Assembly (NCBI GenBank): GCA_016713335.1
Contig: JADJPH010000024.1
Coordinates: 12,978-76,977, forward strand
Direction: 5' to 3'
DNA length: 64,000 nt
From: Candidatus Fredericiella danica
GTDB taxonomy: Bacteria; Chloroflexota; Anaerolineae; Caldilineales; Caldilineaceae
Part shown: positions 58,143 to 64,000 of the stretch, one piece after another
How the letters are laid out: every line of letters begins with the position of its first letter
Numbering within the stretch: position 1 is the stretch's first letter
The notes under the pieces: model-generated
What the model saw: the letters and a program-made list of their open reading frames with translations, nothing else
What the model was told of the DNA's origin: nothing
Databases searched by the model: none
Program-made: the position numbers and the translations under genes

Positions 58143-60104
58143 TTACACAGGCTGCGGAAGACCACCCGTGAGATCGATTCCGCTGTCCGAGCGCTTGTCA
58201 TCGCGGACGGGGGTATCGGTCGCCGGTTTTCGCATCGCGTTCTCGCTCTCGCGCCAGGTGTCGTTTCGGTTATCCACCGGTTCTTCACCGCGCATTAGTG
58301 CCAGGAACTCGGTGGCATTGATCGTTTCCACTTCGAGCAACCGGTCGGCAACGCGCACCAACGCGGCCCAGTGATCACCCAACACCTGATGGCAGCGCGT
58401 ATGCGCGTCATCTACCAAGAACCGGACCTCTTCATCGATTTCCTGGGCGACCTTATCGCTGTAGTTGCGATGCTCCGCAAACGAACGGTTCAGGAACATC
58501 ATCTCTTCGCGTTCGCCATACGGGATGGGGCCAAGTTTTTCGCTCATCCCCCACTGGGTGACCATCGCCCTGGCCATCCCAGTCACCCGTTCCAGATCGT
58601 TGCTGGCGCCTGTCGTAACGTCGCCAAACCGGATCTCCTCGGCGACTCGGCCGCCAAGGAGTGCAACCAGTTGATCGCGGAATTTCTCCTTGGTCATGAG
58701 CGATGTCTCTTCGTCGGGCATGCTCATGGTGTAACCGCCGGCCATGCCACGTGGCACGATCGTCACTTTGTGCACCGGATCATGGTTGGGCAGGATATGC
58801 ATGGCGACCGCATGACCGGCCTCATGATACGCCACGATCGCCTTCTCTTTGGGCGAAATCAGCCGGCTACGGCGTTCCGGCCCGGCAATCACGCGCTCGA
58901 TGGCTTCCTGGAGTTCGTCGTTGCTGATCGAGCGACGGTTGCGCCGCGCCGCCAGAATGGCAGCCTCATTGACAAGGTTCTCAATGTCAGCGCCGGCAAA
59001 ACCGGGTGTCTGCTTCGCAATGATATCCCAGGAATCGACATCGGCGGCCAATGGTTTGCCGCGCACATGCACGTCCAAAATAGCGCGGCGCCCTTTCACG
59101 TCAGGCGTGTCCATCGTGACACGGCGATCAAAGCGACCGGGGCGCAACAACGCCGGATCCAGGATATCGGGGCGATTCGTGGCTGCGATGATGATAATAT
59201 TGGTGTCCGTATCGAAGCCATCCATCTCAACCAGGATTTGGTTCAGCGTCTGTTCGCGCTCATCGTGCGAACCACCCAAACCCGCGCCACGGTGACGGCC
59301 GACAGCATCAATTTCGTCCACAAAGATAATACAGGGCGAATTCTTCTTGGCTTGCTCAAACAGGTCACGCACGCGGCTGGCGCCGACGCCTACGAACATT
59401 TCGACAAACTCGGAACCGGAAATGCTGAAAAACGGCACGCCAGCTTCGCCGGAGACTGCCTTCGCCATCAGGGTTTTGCCGGTGCCAGGAGGGCCAACCA
59501 ACAGCACTCCCTTGGGAATGCGTGCGCCCAAAGACGCAAACTTCTGTGGCTCCTTGAGGAATTCAACCACCTCAGCCAGTTCCTGCTTGGCTTCGTCGTT
59601 GCCGGCGACGTCGGTGAACATCACAGTCGGCCGGTCGCCCGTAAACATCCGGGCGCGGCTCTTGCCGAAACTGAACGCCTGATTGCCCGCACCCTGCGCC
59701 TGGCGAAGGATGAAGAAGAAGAATGCCGCCAACAGCGCCAGGGGAATCAGTGCAATGAGCACGTTGCTCCACGTGTCCCAGAACTGTGGCGTGGAGACAC
59801 TGATTTCGACCTGGCTAATCTGCTCAGTGGTGACACCCAGGTTGTTGAGCGTCTCAAGCAGCCCCGTATCAGGCTCGATGCGGGACTGTAAAGGTTCACC
59901 GGTGGTCTTCCGGATGAGTAACTTTTCGTTATCAACCTCAATCGACTTGATGTCGCCGGCACGCACCAAAGCAGCCACATCACCCACCGGCACATCGGCG
60001 GCGACGGTCGTTGTCCTGCCGACCAGAGAAGTGTACAGAAAGGCACCGAGCGCAAGCACCAGTAATGCATAGATGGCACCGCTGCGCATTCGCTTCGAAT
60101 TCAT
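58143..60104 (-). CDS. ftsH: ATP-dependent zinc metalloprotease FtsH
   Basis: 653 residues, intact. FtsH degrades membrane and some soluble proteins. Two N-terminal membrane helices (about 9-28 and 113-133) flank a periplasmic domain. The AAA domain has Walker A GPPGTGKT (204-211), pore motif FVG in EFVEMFVGVGASRVRDLF, Walker B IIFVDEIDAVG and the SRH (ATNRPDILDPALLRPGRFDRR). The protease zinc motif is HEAGH (427-431). The C-terminal tail is polar and variable. Confidence 0.97.
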   Translation of the reverse strand: MNSKRMRSGAIYALLVLALGAFLYTSLVGRTTTVAADVPVGDVAALVRAGDIKSIEVDNEKLLIRKTTGEPLQSRIEPDTGLLETLNNLGVTTEQISQVEISVSTPQFWDTWSNVLIALIPLALLAAFFFFILRQAQGAGNQAFSFGKSRARMFTGDRPTVMFTDVAGNDEAKQELAEVVEFLKEPQKFASLGARIPKGVLLVGPPGTGKTLMAKAVSGEAGVPFFSISGSEFVEMFVGVGASRVRDLFEQAKKNSPCIIFVDEIDAVGRHRGAGLGGSHDEREQTLNQILVEMDGFDTDTNIIIIAATNRPDILDPALLRPGRFDRRVTMDTPDVKGRRAILDVHVRGKPLAADVDSWDIIAKQTPGFAGADIENLVNEAAILAARRNRRSISNDELQEAIERVIAGPERRSRLISPKEKAIVAYHEAGHAVAMHILPNHDPVHKVTIVPRGMAGGYTMSMPDEETSLMTKEKFRDQLVALLGGRVAEEIRFGDVTTGASNDLERVTGMARAMVTQWGMSEKLGPIPYGEREEMMFLNRSFAEHRNYSDKVAQEIDEEVRFLVDDAHTRCHQVLGDHWAALVRVADRLLEVETINATEFLALMRGEEPVDNRNDTWRESENAMRKPATDTPVRDDKRSDSGIDLTGGLPQPV

Positions 60105-60544
60105 TCGTCGTCCTATCGGTGTAAGTCTTTAGGTCTGCCTGCCAGAAAAGTCCTATTTCACGATACAACTGGCTACACACCCACTAACTGCCAGTTTATC
60201 ATAGCTCTCTGCCAGCGTCAAAGAAATCGTCGATTTTGCCAATCTGCACCGGTGATTTTTACTCAAAGAATCACCGGTGCGCATCTGCAAATGGCGTAGA
60301 GATGAGCATAGCCAGGAATTCATGTCGATGCAGTAGTTGCGCTTCCATGCGCAATGGGGCAACGACTACAAAAATGGGTTAGGTTAATCCGCGTTGGGAG
60401 AATCCTCATGCCGGCATGAACGTCCATACGACCATTGCCGGTTCCGGACGAGGGGATTTTGCAGGGGGTTCGTAGTCAACGCGCAGACCGGCTGCTGCCG
60501 GCAATCAGCCGTAGCTTCCGATCTGCGCCTGCTGCTTCTCAAAG
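60105..60544. other. Intergenic region between flavodoxin and ftsH
   Basis: 440 bp without a gene. It contains an inverted repeat at 60246-60280 (gcaccggtgatt / aatcaccggtgc, 12 bp perfect, with T- and A-rich loop) and a 14-bp perfect palindrome tcatgccggcatga at 60406-60419. The former could end the flavodoxin transcript. The ftsH promoter must lie here but was not identified. Confidence 0.55.
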
Positions 60545-61084
<540 letters not shown>

Positions 61085-61192
61085 CTCTACGGTTCTCCTC
61101 GGTGAATCCAAACGCAGGATAATGGTCAGAATATACCTGCGTGTCGTCGGAAATGCAAGTTACCTGATTTCTGGTGAAAAAATGCACGAAGC

Positions 61193-63549
61193 CTACTCAC
61201 CCTTGACAACACGCACATCCCCCAACTCGATCCAGTCCGGCCCGTCAATTGTGACGAGGCGCGCCCCCCCTGCATCCGGATTGTACAAACCCGCGATCAA
61301 CCGGTAGGTTCCTTCTGGAGTATTGGCAGGAATCAGCACGCCTGCCTTTTCCAGTAGTTCTTCACGTGCCGGCAAACTGCTGAAGGTCGTGTAGTTGGCG
61401 TCGGGGCCGGAATCAAACTGGGCCAGCGGGATATTTTCGCCGGTCCAGAGCTGCACAAACCACCGCAAATTTTGATCCGTCGGCGCTTCAAGCCGGAAAT
61501 TGATGTCGACCGGGATCGGCTCGCCGGCCGGCGCTATCGAAGGCGTGCGCGCCGAAAGAATGGTGACCTGCTCGGCTTGTTTGCCCAATAGCGCCTTGTT
61601 AATTGGGCGGTCCTCGACGTTGCTCAGGCGGAGTGGCGTCGCATACTGTAACAGTCGATAGTCTGCATACCAGTTGTCCGTCGCCTTGTAGGCGTTTGCG
61701 CCCAACCATTGCTCAAGGGTGTTGTCTGGATCATTCGGCTGCACGCCCGAAGTCGCGAAGAAGACGCGGTCGTGTTGGTTCAGCACCTGCTCCAAGACAG
61801 CCTGCGTCTCCGGTTGCCGCAGGCTGTTGGTCGCATAGCCGAAGGTCGGAACCCCGACGTTGCAGGCGCCGGGCATCCAGTTCATAGGAATTTGATAGGC
61901 AGTGGGCACGACATTGACAAAGGCGTCGGTGGAGTTGGCGTCGCGGCATAGGTCAGCGACAATGCCACGGTAGGCTTCGCCAGGCGCGCCGTAGAGCGGA
62001 TCCCGGCTCACCTCGCCCAGCCATGCCCCAATGACCAGCACCGGCAGCAGTAGCACCAGTATCAACGTCGGGGTGCGCAGCACCTGGCTGCGTTGGCCTT
62101 CATCGCTGTCCGGACCGACGGCACGCCACCAGAGCAAAAGCAGCCCGACCAGCGTTGCAATGGCGGCCATCCCAATGGCAACGACAAGCCAAAGCACCTT
62201 GCCATCAGCCCACAGCCACGCGAGATCGGTGTTGCCGATGAAGTTGTTTTGCATCAACTTGAATTGGCCGATCACCGGGCTGTTGAGCAGGTCGGTGACC
62301 GACTGCGCCGGCGGGCCATAGGCAAGCGGGTTCAACCAGTCGGTCTCGTAAATGTCGCGCAGCGCGGTCTCATAGTTGACGAAGTTGACGCTCACGGCGC
62401 CCAACTGCACCACGAACGACACTGCAGCCAATCCATACACCAGCCACCGAAGCCATGACCGGCGTGGTAGTGCGACCGTTTCCACCCCGGGCGCCGGCAA
62501 TGGCTCGATCACCTGTGCGAGCACCAACACCCACAACGGCGTCAACGGCACGAGGAAACGCGGACCCCAGGCATAGCCGCCCCACCACATCCACCAGGTG
62601 CTATACAGCGCCACCAGGACAAGGCTGACCGCTGCAACCGCGATGCCAACACTGCGGTGGCGTTTGATGAAGGGGACAAAGGCAACAAGGCTGGCAATAA
62701 AGCAGCCCTTGCCAAATGGGCGTGGTGAACCCTTCGCCGGTGTCAAAGTGATAACCCGTTTCAAATGGACTACCGAAGCGCCTGGTTATAGGCGGCAAGC
62801 AAACCAGCAGCGATCAGCACCGGCACTGCAAACGCCGCCAGACCCAGGAGGAGCCGCGAAATTCCGGATTGCCGCTCCCGGACAAACCAGTCGATGATCA
62901 GCCAACCGACAAAGACGCCGATCAGCACCGTATGCGCCGTGACGGTGGCTGCGACTAAACCGGCAGCGACGCCGGCGACGGTCATCCACCACCAGCGCCC
63001 GGTCTGGCGCCAGGCGAGCATACCGTAAAAGAGACCGAGCAGCCCCACTGCACTTAGCGGCTCCCCGAAGAATTGCTTGGCGTATGGCCAGGCAATCGTT
63101 GTCAAGCCAAAGAGCAGTGCGAGGATCAACCCTGTACGGTCACGGTATCCTAGCCGCAGCGCTGTCAGCCACAAGAGCGCCGCAGTCCAAGCCGTAATGA
63201 TGGCATTGAAGAGAAGCGTGCCCTGTAGTTGGCCGATCTCAACGCCCAGATGCGTCACCTGGTGCAGCAGCCAATACAATGGCGCCGCCACAAACGACGG
63301 CGCCGGTCCCTTTTTGCTGTAGACCTGCCCATCCGGGCCAAATGCGCCAAGCACCTCACCTGGGCTGTTCACCCATTGCGTCCAGGCAATGGTGTTGGTG
63401 TCAACGTCGCGGCGCAGGGCCAGCGATTCGGTGACAGCGTACATGCTCACCTCGTCGACGATGTGAAACCTGCCGGCGCTGCTCAGGACATAGATCGTGG
63501 TCAGAAGGGCCACGGTAATCAGAATACCTATCAGACGTAGTCGGGCCAT
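61193..63549 (-). CDS. GT39-like membrane glycosyltransferase, two frame changes
   Basis: About 785 residues. The first 260 (62770-63549) contain membrane helices and FHIVDEVSMYAVTESLA, with acidic residues in the first outer loop as in GT-C enzymes. RFGSPFETGYHFDTGEGFTTPIWQG bridges a second frame (about 62790-62700). The third frame has STWWMWWGGYAWGPRFLVPLTPLWVLVLAQ, a strong family signature. A soluble C-terminal beta domain ends the protein (ARTPSIAPAGEPIPVDINFRLEAPTDQNLRW...). The SPGKGLF-like loop usual after WQGL is missing, so a small deletion may have occurred near 62700. It lies 8 bp after a family 2 glycosyltransferase gene. Confidence 0.75.
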
Positions 63550-63557
63550 GACGGTTG

Positions 63558-64000
63558 TTAGATGCCTTGTATCCGCAGTTGAAGCACTGCTTTTGTATAT
63601 TGCTTAAAGATCGACCAGAAACCGGTCTTGCTGTCCCCGTGCCGGCGGAGAATATAGAACACCGGCACCTCTAGGATTTTCCAATGGCTGCGCCATGCGA
63701 CCAGCAGCAAGCGGATGAAATAGTCGCCGTACCCGTAGAAAATTTCAGGGAACGCTGGCGCCAGGTCGTACAACCGCTCCCGGCGCACGGCAAAGTAACC
63801 GCTCAGATTGTCCTGAATCTGCGTCGAAAAGAGCGCCCGGATGAAGATATTGTAGACCTGGCTGAAGTGATAGCGCAGCCGGTATTCCATTACGCCGCCC
63901 ATGACAAACCGGCTGCCGATGACTAGATCGTAATAGCGCAGTAAGTCCACCATCTGCGGAATCATGGCCGGATCGTGGTTAAAATCCGTATCCATGACGA
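63558..64000 (-). CDS. Family 2 glycosyltransferase (dolichol/polyprenyl-phosphate mannosyltransferase-like), C-terminal part, runs off the right edge
   Basis: At least 145 residues. VMDTDFNHDPAMIPQMVDLL carries the D-x-D metal site and the usual HDP motif, and DLVIGSRFVMGGVMEYRLRYHFSQVYNIFIRALF the typical GSRY-like region. IQDNLSGYFAVRRERL is the acceptor-side motif. No C-terminal membrane helices are seen. It probably charges a polyprenyl phosphate with a sugar that the neighbouring GT39-like enzyme uses. The N-terminus is outside the window. Confidence 0.88.
   Translation of the reverse strand, partial: VMDTDFNHDPAMIPQMVDLLRYYDLVIGSRFVMGGVMEYRLRYHFSQVYNIFIRALFSTQIQDNLSGYFAVRRERLYDLAPAFPEIFYGYGDYFIRLLLVAWRSHWKILEVPVFYILRRHGDSKTGFWSIFKQYTKAVLQLRIQGI

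Noticed and set aside
58371..59891. 506-residue open frame opposite ftsH
   Set aside because: Shadow of a fully conserved FtsH sequence.

Overview
The window is about 60% G+C and reads as chromosomal sequence from a free-living bacterium, most likely a member of the Chloroflexota (Anaerolineae or Caldilineae type). That assignment is inferred from the gene mix: GT-C and 6-pyruvoyl-tetrahydropterin-synthase-related membrane proteins, amylosucrase, a DHH-CBS-nucleotidyltransferase fusion, very large secreted S8, beta-helix and FG-GAP proteins, and C-terminal 'YLP' tails. No rRNA, tRNA, phage, insertion sequence or CRISPR array is visible.

Layout. 1-4367 (-): three translationally coupled membrane proteins of the GT-C / PTPS-related type, behind lysS and greA (4392-6500, -). 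6937-9682 (+): a methyltransferase and an amylosucrase. 9946-20730 (-): a ten-gene sugar uptake and catabolism operon (GntR regulator, two Gfo/Idh/MocA dehydrogenases, TIM-barrel isomerase, ROK kinase, DeoC aldolase and a complete ribose-type ABC transporter) with a recognisable promoter and a candidate operator. 20908-22664 (+): a consensus promoter, a ZTP (pfl) riboswitch candidate, a terminator-like hairpin and purH. 22925-25891: small unknown genes, rnhA and an M23 endopeptidase. 25838-29534 (+): the RNA-metabolism run trmD, rplS, rnhB, yraN, miaA. 29700-45474: large secreted proteins (S8 protease with a VWA domain, FG-GAP protein, beta-helix/LamG protein) interspersed with an rRNA methyltransferase and clpB. 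45530-55051: yccF, GNAT, an 8-oxoguanine-deaminase-like amidohydrolase, a fatty acid desaturase, a CCA-adding-type enzyme, two small membrane proteins and a ferredoxin-NADP reductase. 55119-64000 (-): a FrnE-like thiol oxidoreductase whose first active-site Cys codon is TGA (selenoprotein candidate), a GH1 beta-glucosidase, ftsH, flavodoxin and two glycosyltransferase-type genes.

A dominant feature is that roughly twenty recognisable genes are interrupted by one to three single-base frame changes, several in homopolymer runs, while essential genes such as purH, trmD, rnhB and miaA are among those hit. I treat these as probable sequence or assembly errors rather than pseudogenes, and annotate each as one gene spanning all its fragments. 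Exact product lengths in those genes are therefore approximate.

The observations most worth following up are the in-frame TGA with a SECIS-like hairpin in the FrnE-like gene (55119-55742), the ZTP riboswitch arrangement upstream of purH, and the S8/VWA protein in which the same unknown domain appears at both ends.
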